A stretch of 64,000 nucleotides of DNA from Filosporella fistucella. Lineage: Eukaryota > Ascomycota > Leotiomycetes > Helotiales. The DNA lies in contig JAQJZZ010000008.1 of assembly GCA_030077755.1 (NCBI GenBank), positions 3,534,001 through 3,598,000 of the forward strand. The letters run 5' to 3'. Under the pieces are notes generated by a model. That model worked only from the letters and a program-made list of their open reading frames with translations. It made no database searches and had not been told where the DNA came from. Positions within the stretch are counted from its first letter, which is position 1. Every line of letters starts with the position of its first letter. A program made the position numbers and the translations under genes. This document shows positions 47,113 to 58,759 of this stretch, one piece after another.

Positions 47113-47629
47113 TCAGGGTGGCAACAGTAATAGCTTTGCTAATCGTAGTATTCTTTGCGCTGCTAGATAATGAATTATGGAATGAAATCACTGATTTAAG
47201 AATCGCCTGACTGAAGCTGTGATGCATGTCCTTACTCAGACGTCCTGATGACAGGAGAGATCCGAGGTTTTTCATCCTATATTGACGAAATACAATGCTA
47301 GCTTGCGGTCACTATGCTGCCGATTCTTGGATAGATCAGGAGGGCAAGATCTGGTGTGTCTGTTGAGCCTAGGGAAAGGTGGAATTGATGTTTTTGTTTT
47401 CAAGTGCTTTTGATTATGAGAACAGCCGCCAACCTGCTAGGAGACAACTTGTGGTATGTGGATGCATTGCAGGATGATCGGAGACATTACCTAGGCGGAG
47501 ATGGAAGAAATAGGGGTTCTAAGAACAGCGTCTCGCTAGCTCAAAATCATTCACTCCCACCATTGCCGCAAAACTCCCCAGATAGAAAACTCTTTACTTT
47601 TCATCACTTCCCACACTACCACTCCCCGC
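47113..47629. other. Convergent 3' flanks
   Basis: 517 bp between the amidase and RPA49 stops. No gene seen. Confidence 0.6.
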
Positions 47630-49077
47630 CTACCTCTTCCTCCCAAAACTAATCTTCGGAAAATCCAACGGCAGCTTCAACTTCGCAACCTTATGCTGCG
47701 TCGCCGCCGCCCTCTCAATCCCCAACCTCTTCCTTTCCCCCTCTCCCAGCGCCACGATCCTAGCCCCAATCTCATGGAAATACTTGCTCATATCCTTTGT
47801 TTCCAGCTTCAGATCCTCTTTTAGATCCCACATGTCGACTTCGAAATTATCGACTAGAAGGGCGAGAGCGCAGAGGTGAGTAATGAGGAGATCGATTTGA
47901 TATTTACTCATTGAGCCTGTGTCTGAGAATTTGCGTTTTACGCCTTCGAGGACGGCTTCCGGCATGTCTTGTAGAATGCTCTTTAACTCGTCGCGTTTTG
48001 GAAGCTGTCTCCCTCCGCGGCTTGGTTTGCCGGCGGAATAAAACTCGAGGAGGAGAAGCATGTAGCGCAGGATCTTGAGCTTCTCAACGATACCATTGAC
48101 TTTCTGGATTCGGTTGGCGACGTATCTTTGACTGACAATAATTTCTTTCTTGGCTTTGATAGCATCTAGCCATTGCTTGACTGGGATAAGTTTCATCGTA
48201 TCCAAACCAATCAGTCCCTCGATGGTATAGACATCTTTAACATCTGTAGCCGCTGTATTGGCTTTTGGCCGTGGTTTCGATGCATCTGCTTCTTGAGCCA
48301 ACTCATCTCTGGTTGCCATTCCCTTGGTAGCTTCACCCACATTTGCAAGCATCGCTGCTGCTGCCGCATCCAATTTCGCAGGTTTCCCATTCGCAGTTTG
48401 CCGCAACGATTTGTCTGGTGAAATGGCATTTTCTGTGACGGAGGCAATGGCCTTTTTGGCTTTCTTGGTTCCGAAGGTTTGACCGAGATCATTTCGGAGA
48501 GCTCTCATGTTCTGTAATTATTAGCTTGATTACCGGAGAAGAGCGTAGACATAAACATACTGTAGACACATCGTCTGCCTTTGTAGCTTGATGTGCCCTC
48601 ACTACCCCTCTTACAATCATCTTTCTCGCTTCCACCAATTCCAACTTCCCAGTCTCTGGATCATACACCCCAACATAGTGTTTCAAAAGAGCATCCGCAC
48701 CTCCAGCTGCTTCCTCTCGAGCGGTATAATCGAGTTTAGCGTGCTCAGAGGAGTGAAGAAGCAGCTCCGTAGTCGCAATGTCACCACTCGTGCCATGCCT
48801 CGTCGGCGCATTTTTACGGCTTCTAGTATACGGTTTTAGGGTCGTGGAAGTCGGAATAGCAACTCCAGGAGTTGAAACTAACTTCAATCAGTAATCTGCT
48901 ATGAGACACGGGTATAATTGAGGAATGCAGTATACCTATTATAGGTGCCCATTTCTCTGCAGCATGCAGAGATATCCTAACCTGCTTGTCATCTTCAATT
49001 GCGACACGCTTGCTTGGTTTTAAAGAGCCGTCGGACTGCCTTTTCCTCTTCTTGACTTTCTCGATTTTGTCTGCCAT
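47630..49077 (-). CDS. RPA49: RNA polymerase I subunit A49
   Basis: Exons are 49077-48936, 48877-48561 and 48511-47630, giving 446 aa. A49 pairs with A34.5 as a built-in TFIIF/TFIIE-like module of Pol I in the nucleolus. The N-terminus is basic (K-K-R-K-R) with an A49 dimerisation-like region. The C-terminal tandem winged-helix part is recognisable by L-I-P-V-K-Q-W, then S-Q-R-Y-V-A-N-R-I, L-R-Y-M-L-L-L-L-E-F, and Y-Q-I-D-L-L-I-T-H-L-C-A-L-A-L. The end, L-P-L-D-F-P-K-I-S-F-G-R-K-R, is characteristic. The linker between the domains is Ala/Lys-rich. A TTG upstream was not used. Confidence 0.92.
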
Positions 49078-49812
49078 GGTTGCTGTGGTAGTTATCTTGA
49101 TTGTTGCGCCAGCCAAAATTTATTTCAAAAGTTTCTGGGTCGGCATTCCGAACTTTTTCCCCGACCAAGCTCGCCAATTATTGTTTGCGGGGAAGCAGCA
49201 CACCACACGACGAGAAGAGGAAAATTCGAAGACTCTTGGGCGCGAGAAAGCCTCGTGGAGAGGATCAAATTTCGTAGACAACTCGCCTACAGCTCAAGAT
49301 ATTGATGGCTTGAAAATATCACTCGGCCTCCAGACAGTGGCCCCCGGAGAGTCAGCGAAGCGTCATAGGGGTTGGGCAAGACAGCCTGCCATGCGGCAAC
49401 ATGAAACACATTTACAATAATATCACAAAAAAATTTCACGTAATACAACAATTCGAAGTGTACTTCTTTTCATTCGGGCTCAGGCAATGAAGTCGATGGT
49501 GTCTAGCATCAGCGGGCAACTTTCTACACATCGCTTCCTATGTTGCAAACCCTCTAACAATCCGACAATGATGTTGACCGATCCTGCTTCCCCACAATCC
49601 ATTCCGCCAAAAGCCAAAGACTACGCGTCATCATACTATTCTATCCTCGAACATCCAATCATTGCGGAGTGGTAGATCCCAGACCGTGTGCTCGGGTGTT
49701 GAAAGAGGTGTTAGGTTGTAGATGCGGGGTATGGCGTAGACGAGGAGGTTACGTTGTCATGGTGTTGAATACGTGAGGTATGAGTGATCGAGATCGGGTT
49801 GTGGCGAGTAGT
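49078..49812. other. RPA49 promoter and RPL41 3' flank
   Basis: 735 bp, no gene seen. A 62-codon plus-strand frame at 49487-49675 has no motif. Confidence 0.5.
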
Positions 49813-49966
49813 TTACTTGCTTGAAGGGGGTCAGCTTGTCATACTTGGGAGGAGGAGTGTGAATATTCTAATTCGAGCACTCGAGGGACACTCACGATCT
49901 TGCACGAGTCTTGCGGCGCTTTCTCTTGAGACGACGAACACGCTTCTTTCTCCACTTAGCACGCAT
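49813..49966 (-). CDS. RPL41: 60S ribosomal protein eL41 (25 aa)
   Basis: Exons are 49966-49896 and 49819-49813. The peptide is the near-universal 25-residue basic eL41, starting M-R-A-K-W-R-K-K-R and ending T-R-A-R-S-K. The last exon contributes just 7 nt: the final base of the Ser codon, the Lys codon and TAA. The 76-nt intron runs GTGAGT to AAG. A further acceptor (TTTACAG) abuts the ATG directly, so a 5'UTR intron probably ends there and a non-coding first exon lies at higher coordinates. eL41 bridges the two ribosomal subunits. Confidence 0.93.
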
Positions 49967-52900
49967 CTGTAAACAATTAGCTATTACTCTTGTAGAGATC
50001 AATGAAGTTGCGCAATTGTGTTGTAATGAGTCGGAGGTTTGAATTGAGGAATGCGCAAGAAGCTCTCGAAATCAAGAATGTTGATGAGAGAGGTCTCTCG
50101 TTCTGGCATCTTTGAAGAGGTAAAGGGAAGAGTTGAACAATTGAGCAATTGAGAAATGCTTTGGTACATACCTTTCCTGTTGAGATTGATGAGTTGAAGA
50201 TGTAAAGGAAGGATGTCTTGAAGCAGAGCTCTAGAAGTTGACATTGAAAACTTTGTGGGCGATGCTAGTTTAGCGAGATCAGCTGATCAGCTTCATAGTG
50301 GAGACGTGAGGCTGAGGCGTGAGGCAGAACATTTCAGATCAGGCTCACACCTCATCTCAGGACATTGATCCAAAGCCGCAGTGAAGCGAGAGTAGAAGAT
50401 TTCTGGGGTAAGCAATTGGAGGCTCAAATGTACTCTGCAAAAGCACAAGTACTGAATGTGGGGATGACTCTCTATGCCATAGACTTCATTAAATACTGAG
50501 TATCTGAGCTCACATCTGGAGTAGATGAATGATCATGGTATCGCTCTCAGTCATTTCTTCTTCATTGAAGTCTAGGAGGAATGGGAGCACCATCAAATTC
50601 AAGAGAAATTATACAATTTCGATTCATGTATTGCTTACTGCCAAATAATAGCTGGATTTCTGTACCATGCCACTCTCCAACCATTCTCCGAGACAATTCC
50701 CAAATTGATAGCGGCACAACGTCAATTCTTATTCTCGATCACCTTTTCAATTGACATTTGCCTCCCACAGCATCAATGAATCACAAAACCACTAGACACC
50801 AAACCTCACAATGCTAGAGCACATTTCGTCTCTCTAAGTTAATATCCACTTGGACCAGTGCCAGGAATCCCATGCGAGTGTAGATAATGAGCAGATATTA
50901 TCTATGTTGCTACCTCGAAAGGCAAATACGTCGTGCACGTATCAAAATCGATTGCAGGTTCCAACAGAGACAAAAGGGAAGATAAGGAAGTGGGGATACC
51001 AGGCCGTAATCACTGATTTCGAAGAGCAGTTGAGAAATAGCGTTTCAGAATGCCAGAACAAAGCTTCGACTGCATCCAAGCTACCTGAGACTTGGAGAGC
51101 AAGGGCGCGAGAGGTACTTCAACTCTAATTCCTGCAGGCCAAGACAGCTATATCTCAAGGTATACTCCCAACTGTACTACGCAGACGGCACAGATAGGCG
51201 CTCGGATGCAGCCAGTATCTGTCTCAGATCTTGTGTTATTCCTGCGACACTCGGAATAGCGACTCCTAGCATTGAAGCGGAACCAATGCTAATTATTGTC
51301 AGCGAGTGGAATTCAGCTTTTATATCCGTGAATTCGGAGGAAGTCGTCACCGTCCTAAGGAGGGACGAGAAAGGAAGGATTTCGAAGGTAAAGCTGAGAA
51401 CACATGGAAGTATAATGATAAGGGTGAAATATAAACCCTTTCGAGGATTCGCTTTTTCTTCTGCGATTATCAGCGCATGTAAGCTTGACCAAAAGACAGT
51501 TGCCTGACGACAGAAAGGAGTTGACAACTGAATTCCTTGATAGTCATTAGTCTTGCCAATTCGTCTGAACCGGTAGCATCACAATATCTCGTAATGTGCC
51601 GGGATTGTTTCTACTTTGACGTCTCCATCCCAGAAGATATATTAGATTGGCCAAACAAATAGCTATTAATACACATGCTAATTGATTCCTTGATATCCAG
51701 CCGTGATTGGAGCTGTTATGGTTGAATTGCGTTTCCTTGGCCACGGCTGAGATGCAGCCGTCGGTGGCAGTTAGAAGATTGCCAGCGATTGTGTTGCTTT
51801 ATGTAGGAAAACCCCTGGAATAGCTCCTAGGCAGGACCACTTTCCCCGATGGAATTCGACTTAATACAAGGTGAATCGAGCTCAATTCGAAAAAGGTCCG
51901 GATTCGGATACTATTTGATCAATTGTAAATTTCATGACATGAAAGAAGGGAAATGGAGTTCTGCGGTCTGCGAAATGGAGTAGAGTAGGTGTGCAGTTCG
52001 GTTTGTCTACTGCGTTTGCAAACCTTCTAGGTAATCGGTGCTCGCGATGATGGGAATGTTGAATTTCCTCTTAGATTCTGCGTTCAATTTTAGAGTCAGG
52101 GTGTTGGTCGCACAAGATTATTGATGAACCTAAGCACCATACCAATACGCCAAAACAATCGTCCCTCACTGCTCGTGTTCTTGAAATCATTAGCTTGTAG
52201 CATCGCAAAAAATCAACCTGCCAAAAGTCTTGAGATGATTAGAACTCGGATTGAACTTTCCACAATCCAAACGCAAAAAGTTTTTTCTCACACTGAGGGC
52301 TGATCTTCTGCGTGTGCTAAAAGAAAAAGAGTATGATTCCAAAAATAATGATCAAAGATCGAAATGGCAAAAACTTGGAATAATACCCAAGAAAATCCTC
52401 TCGTATGCGGTTGTCGATTTTGCTGTTGAGGATTTTTTTCGAACACATCTCCTCGAGAGGAGGAACTATTTGCACCATTTAGTTGTTGTTAGTGTGAAAT
52501 TTTGGGGGTAAACTTACAGTTGGGGGGAGGGAGGCACATTGACCTTCCATCACGGCCACAATGGCACAATTGACTCGGTCCTGTACTGGGACGAGGGTTA
52601 TCTGAACTTATAAAGGACAAACGAACGACTCGTGGAACCGAGCGTTGCCCAAGATCAAAGGATACTCTGTGACTCGATTTTCATGTCAGCATGAGCGTGT
52701 GATCGAAGTCAGGCCGCCGAAAAGCAGAAACATTCCCTGATTGAAATTATTCGGGGATATCATTTTGATATTGGCGTTTGGGAGCTTTTTTTCCTAGATC
52801 AAATGAAGTCCCGAGCAAAATGCTGTCAACTTCTCAATAATTAATTTGCAAGGAAGAAAGATCGAGATCCAACAGTGCATTCTTCCTTCACAGTGAAATG

Positions 52901-55458
52901 GACTTCCGATAGGAATTTCATCTGCAATCGTCGATTTTCAAGCAGATGGATCGCGAGCGGTTTGGAGCCTGGGTGGACGCGAACGAAAATGCTCTAAAAT
53001 TGCCCAAGCATTATGAAGCTTAGTGAGAGAGAATCTGATGCCGTCTTTTGCAATTTTGAGACCGGGACCAGCCCGTGCTTCACCAAAGATCTGGGAAACA
53101 AATTTTCTATGTGATTAGCTGAAAATTAGAAAATGCATTCGACTAAACTGCAAAAGTTTGCTCAAGAGCTGGAGAATGAGGCATGCCTACCTCCATGCTT
53201 GGGGATTCAAGAGGACGTGAACATTCCAGTCCGCCAGAAGTCTGGGAAGAGAACTAACAATCTTGCTCAAAAACTCGAATCGTTGAGAATCACCCCTTCT
53301 CTCATCACTTCAACTCATGTAATGATAATGGCCTGAGTAAGGTCTCGTGTTCAATTGCCACCAAATTGGACCGAAAGAGGCTTTTGCAATCTCTTGATTG
53401 AAATGATGTGTAAATCGTTATCGTTTTGTTTACAACGCAACTTTTTCACAGATAAGGTACGCGTGCCTATATCGGGAACCACACAGCTGGTACCATTTAG
53501 ATTGCAATCAAGAACAAATCGATGCAGTCAGCTGCAGCGGACTTCGAATCTGGATTCGTACATTATGCTCCTCGGGCGCACAACCAATCTCCCTTGCACA
53601 CCCGCAGGGCCGCATACCGCAAGACTGTTTGAATCTGCAAACCCCGGGAAGTGATACTCGAGTATTTGCAGTCATGCTTTACCTTTGTGGTGTCCAAGTC
53701 GAACGATGGCTGATAACGGCCATGCTCCAGAAGCTGTGACCCCTCATCTCGGATCGTCTATCAGGGCACATGTCTTTTTATTTTTCTTCCTGGACATGCG
53801 ATCGACCACGCTTTGCACGCTCCGACTTTTCTCCACAACTCATCTTGCTTCCGAAGTTGAGCTGGTGTAGGGACATTCCACCAATCAAGCATGGGTGGGC
53901 TAGCATGAGGCTGAAGCCCCGTCTTGAAATATGGTAACGACCGGACCGTAGATTCCAGTTGGCGAATGCTAAAGCAGGAGATGGCCGTTCGGGATCATTT
54001 GGTGCACAGTTGTTGTGAGGAAACGGGTCTATGAGCCGCGCGCCAAATATGATTGCGGCGTAAAATGGCATGCGAGAACACAGCTACGAGGAGGTTGTGG
54101 AGAGAGGAAGTGAAAATAAGGGATGGCGGCGACCAGAGCCGTTATGCCGTACGCTAAGCCGTTTTGGTCAACCGAGCAGAGTGAGACAAGTCAAGAGGAG
54201 GCGACGAGATGAAGCACCGAGGAGTCGGTTGTGGTTGGCTGAGGAGGCTCGTCTCGTCTGGAGTGTCCACCAAAATTTGTCTGTCTCTGTGTCTGTGTCT
54301 GTCTTTGTCACTCCTTGGGGTCCCACTGCCAATTGCACTTGCACGAGTACGGGAGTGTACTTGCACTCCCATATCCACTTCCACTTCCACTTTCACTTCC
54401 ACTCTCCCCATTCCAGATGCATCCCTCCATCTTCTCCATGCCTCATCCATCCTCATCCTCATCCTCATCTTCATCCCGACCACCACTCACAACCTTTTAC
54501 TTCCACAACCACCATCACCCCTCCACCCTCCACCATCCACCCTCCTCATCCCCACGACCCACCACGCCACATCCCTCCTTTCCCTCTTTCTCCAGACGAC
54601 ATGCGTCTGCTGGGATGTATTTCTTCGCCTTGCCCTGCCAATCCAGCCTCGACCCAACCATCACTCGGCCGCCACGATGCACCAACAGAGATTCCTGGGA
54701 TCGGATGGACCAAGCTCTCGACAACAGCAGATCTCTTTTCACGCTTCGGCCCGAAAGGGACAGACGAGCAACACAGCAAGTCACGAAACTCCACAACTTT
54801 GACAAGACAAACAGACGACGGACAGAAAAGACAGACTATTGTTTTACTTGGACTCAAACTCAAGCAATCAAGCAATCAATCAAAGCAGGCAGGGTCAGGA
54901 ACTGACAGTCTTCTGTCCCGCTTCGGACCGCAAGAAAAAACCATTCTCGTGCAATATTGTATCGTGATACGCTCAATATGGCTGAATATGCCATTAGGTG
55001 AGATTCTGTCAGTCCAACACAGTCACGATCTGGTAACGAGACTGGATATCCGATGCGATGGCCCAGAGCATTGTAGAGCTGCCATCCGTTTTGGGTCAGC
55101 GGAGGCCTTCATTCCGTGACTTCTAGCTCCAGAAACTGTTCCATCCCCAGATTCCACCCCGGGAACCTACTCCGTACCCCGAAACTTCTGCAAGCGCGTC
55201 GTCCAATCATACAGGCCTGGTGGATTTCCTCGACGGTTCCCGTCCTATGTAGTTCATATCTGCATTCATCTAATGAGATGACTTGCTCAAGGATACCATA
55301 TCCTCGGCCGCTGGCCTAAACTTCTCCTCAGATAAGAAGGGGACCTTTCCCCCAGATGGTAGGACTTTCTTTCCTTCATCATCACTCAATTACATCGAGT
55401 CGGACTTGATCCCTCGGTCTCTTTATTGTTCACAACATCCTGCATTGTCTTCAATACA
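49967..55458. other. Gene-poor 5.5-kb region
   Basis: It should begin with the RPL41 5'UTR and promoter and end with the sugar-transporter promoter. I found no gene I can support. A plus-strand frame stays open at 51034-51507 but has no ATG in its first half and no motif. The last kilobase contains the repeat tract listed separately. Mammalian-like or transposase motifs were not seen. Confidence 0.5.
54281..54595. repeat. Pyrimidine-rich imperfect microsatellite tract
   Basis: Plus strand: a TCTG/TGTC run at 54281-54310, then TCCACT-type hexamers at about 54375-54405, then CATCCT hexamers at about 54443-54476, followed by C/T-rich sequence to about 54595. It lies 0.9-1.2 kb upstream of the sugar-transporter ATG. 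All three plus-strand frames stay open through it, which is a composition effect. Confidence 0.75.
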
Positions 55459-57345
55459 ATGGCAGACGTTTCCGAGAAACACATCGGCACGAACGTCGAC
55501 AATGTCGACAACATCGACGAAAAGCATCAAGTTGCGGCTGTGAAGGTTCTCATTGGAGATGAAACTTTCAACCAAGCCATGCTCAAGGAGCCTCCAATTC
55601 CTTTCAACGCCATCGCCATTCAACTCTACCTGATTTCCGTTATTGGTTTCTTCTGCTCCACCTCCAACGGTTTCGATTCCTCCATGTTCGGTAACTTGCT
55701 CAATTTGGACAACTTCAAGGCATTCTTCGATGTAGGAAGTGTCGGTATTCAAGCTGGTATCGTCAGTTCTATGACTCAAATTGGTGGTGTTGCTGCTATT
55801 CCCTTCATTGGTCCCGCCATCGACACATTCGGCCGCAAGGTTGGTATGTTCATCGGCGCCAGCGTTATCATCGTTGGTGTTATACTTCAAGGAACTGTCA
55901 TTCACACCGGATCCGTCTCCCAATTCATGGGTGGACGTTTCTTCATGGGATTGGGTGTCTCTCTCGTCGCCTCTGCCGGTCCATGTTACGTCGTCGAGGT
56001 ATCTCACCCAGCCTACCGTGGAATCATCACTGGTTTCTACAACGTCTTCTGGTATGAAACAGATTCCCCTAAGATTTTTGGCAACTACTAATTCAGAAAC
56101 AGGCCAGTCGGTGCTCTTGTTGCCAGCGCTGCTTGCAGAGGAACTGTCGAGCTTAACAACGACAACGCTTGGTTGATCCCCATCTGGCTGCAAATGATGT
56201 TCCCAGGTCTCATTTGGGTTGCTGCCTGGTTCCTCCCTGAATCACCAAGAGTAAGTGAAATCAGAATTTGGTACATATGAAGCAGCGGTTGATGCTAACA
56301 TCGTTTAGTGGAACTACACCAACGGCCACCAAGATCGTGCCAAGGCTTTCCTCACCAAGTATCACGGAAACGGAAACCCAGAGAGCGAGTGGGTCAAGCT
56401 TCAAATGTGGGAGTATGAGGCTCACTTGGAACTCGACGGCGCCGACAAGAGATGGTGGGATTACCGTGCGCTTTTCAGAGATGCACCATCCAGATATCGT
56501 CTCATGAGTAACTGTCTTACTTCTCTCTTCGGTCAATGGGCTGGTAATGGTAAGTTTTGAAATCTGCTCAACCTCAATCATTCGACTAAACCCATTTCCA
56601 GGTGTTGTCTCTTATTTCCTCACTGGTGTCCTCGAGACTGCTGGTGTTAAGAACAAGGTTACCAGATCCAATCTCTTCATGGCCATGAACGCTGTCCAAT
56701 GTATCGTCTCCTTCACTGGAAGTTGTTTCGTTGACAAGATCGGTCGTCGTCCTCTCTTGATCTGGGTCAACATTGGTTGTGCCATTTGCTGGGTTGGTGT
56801 CTCCGCCGGTGCTGGTATCTACCTCAAGGACTTTGAGAAGGTGCCATCTGTTGAGAACAAGGCTGCATCTGCCGCAACTGTTGCTATGATCTATATCTTC
56901 CAGGCTGTCTACTCTTTCGGATGGACTCCTCTCCAAGCTCTCTACCCCGTCGAAGTTCTCTCTTACGAGATGCGAGCAAAGGGAATGGCCTTCTCCAACA
57001 TGTTCGTTACCGTCGGTACCCTTGTCAACCAATTCGGTTTCCCAGTCGCTCTTGATAAGATCAAGTGGAAGACCTACCTTGTCTTCGTTGTCTGGTGTGT
57101 CTGCCAATCTGGTATCATCTACCTGCTCATGCCAGAGACCAAGAACCGCACAGTAAGTACTCCTCTTTCTCAATATTTTGAATCCAGTCTAACATTTTTT
57201 GTAGCTTGAGGAACTTGATGAGATCTTCAGAGCCAAGAACCCAGTCAAGGCATCCATCGCCAAGAAGCGTCTTGAACTCGATTCCAACGCCAACGTTGTC
57301 GGTGTCACTGATATCAATGAGGGCTCAGAAGGTGGAAAGGTTTAG
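55459..57345 (+). CDS. MFS sugar transporter
   Basis: Exons are 55459-56051, 56103-56250, 56309-56549, 56602-57152 and 57205-57345, giving 557 aa. Twelve membrane segments are expected. Sugar-porter marks: F-C-S-T-S-N-G-F-D in segment 1, D-T-F-G-R-K-V in the 2-3 loop, P-A-Y-R-G-I-I-T-G-F-Y-N, the mid-protein D-K-I-G-R-R-P-L-L, and P-E-T-K-N-R-T-L-E-E-L at the end of segment 12. It most resembles the lactose-permease/hexose branch of fungal porters; the sugar is not determinable. Codons are strongly biased to C-ending forms, so high expression is likely. This bias also creates long open frames on the opposite strand. Confidence 0.93.
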
Positions 57346-58759
57346 AGGCTACTTTGAGCCATTAGACGGTTTTGCCTTTAGGCATCTGGTTGGAAAAGTA
57401 TGCTGTGGGAGCATGAGCTTCAAGCATGAGTTTGTCAAATCGCTACGATCTCGTTATAGCATTGTAATTGGTGGAGAGTAAGAAGTATGTTCTCAATGAA
57501 AAATCATCTGAGGTGTATTGTTTTTGATGATTTGTGACCATCTAACCTACTGCTACTTTTGCTCACATTCTAGGAATCACTTTCCTTATTCATTTGCAAT
57601 GTTTTCCTGAGTTCTAAAATCAACTTTTCGAAACCATCTATTCTCCTTTTCAACCTCAATTCTCAATCTTCCACTCTATCTATCTATTTTTACCTCTCCC
57701 CTCCCCTTCTCTCACCCAAACGAACACTCATCCCAATCAAGATCTTGGCATCCACATGCAACATCCCACCATTATGCATAACCTTAACCGCTATATTATC
57801 ACTATACCCCAGCCTCAATCTTAATTAATCTGAGAAGAGAACTTTGTTTCGAGTTATTTCCGCGCTGTTTACTTTTCACATTTACTCGATTAATTCTCAG
57901 AGACACTCTCTACCACTTTCCATGTAGAGATGGGATTTATTAACCATTTTGATACCAAAACTTGGCTTGGAATTCATTCCGTTTCATTATTCACTGGTTA
58001 TTTGTTACCTATATTGGGATTATCCCAGTAATATATTCACTACCCGCCGAACCGGAACATACTTAAGGCACTCACTCTAATACCCCATGTCGTACCAAAG
58101 GAACGACGTACTTATGTACTTGTACATGTACCTTAGCAGACGAACCGTCCTTCCGACGGGTATTCACACCGCGCCTGCATACCCGACTGAACCACATTAG
58201 CGGCGGGACTAATATATCGCCGCAGTATGCAGGGTACTTTATTTTTCTTGGTATTACCGGAGTATGGATTTTCGGGTATTGGTCTTTGCGTTGGGCAGAG
58301 TGAAGAGGGTTTTGGGTACATACTGGTGCGTTTAGAGGTCGGGTGGAAGGTGCTGGAGAGATGTGCAATTGCTTAGATGGTGGATTAGTTGTCTGATCGT
58401 GAGTAGGGGACTAGATAGAGGGTCGTTTGTAATTTAAGAGGAGGTTTTGTGGATTTATGATAGAGAATTCTTATCAAGTGGATGGTGTCTTCACCTTTAG
58501 TGCAGTGGCAGGCGGCGAGTGGTAAGAAGACGTCGCAGAAATTATTGGATCTTAGTGACCTGTGAAGCTCTTTGTTATATTCAATTCTTTAATGAATCTT
58601 ACCTGAGCATATGGGATAGAAAAACGGCCATTGGATAGATATCAGGATACCAACTATATATTGTACCCAACATACCCTTAATGAATTGTACATATTTCTT
58701 CTTTACCTACAAAATCTCCATCGGGAAAGGCACTCGTATATTCCTCTATCACCTGTCTA
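57346..58759. other. Intergenic region
   Basis: 1.4 kb. The first part is transporter 3' flank, with a pyrimidine-rich stretch around 57640-57720. No gene seen. Confidence 0.5.

Noticed and set aside
54070..55119. 349-codon plus-strand open frame in the repeat tract
   Set aside because: It runs through C/T-rich microsatellite sequence where all three frames are open. Composition is His/Ser/Pro-biased in a repeat-driven way, with no motif and no conserved start.
55423..57173. Long open frames (256 and 195 codons) antisense to the sugar transporter
   Set aside because: They mirror a strongly codon-biased gene whose sense frame has clear transporter motifs. Antisense openness is a by-product.
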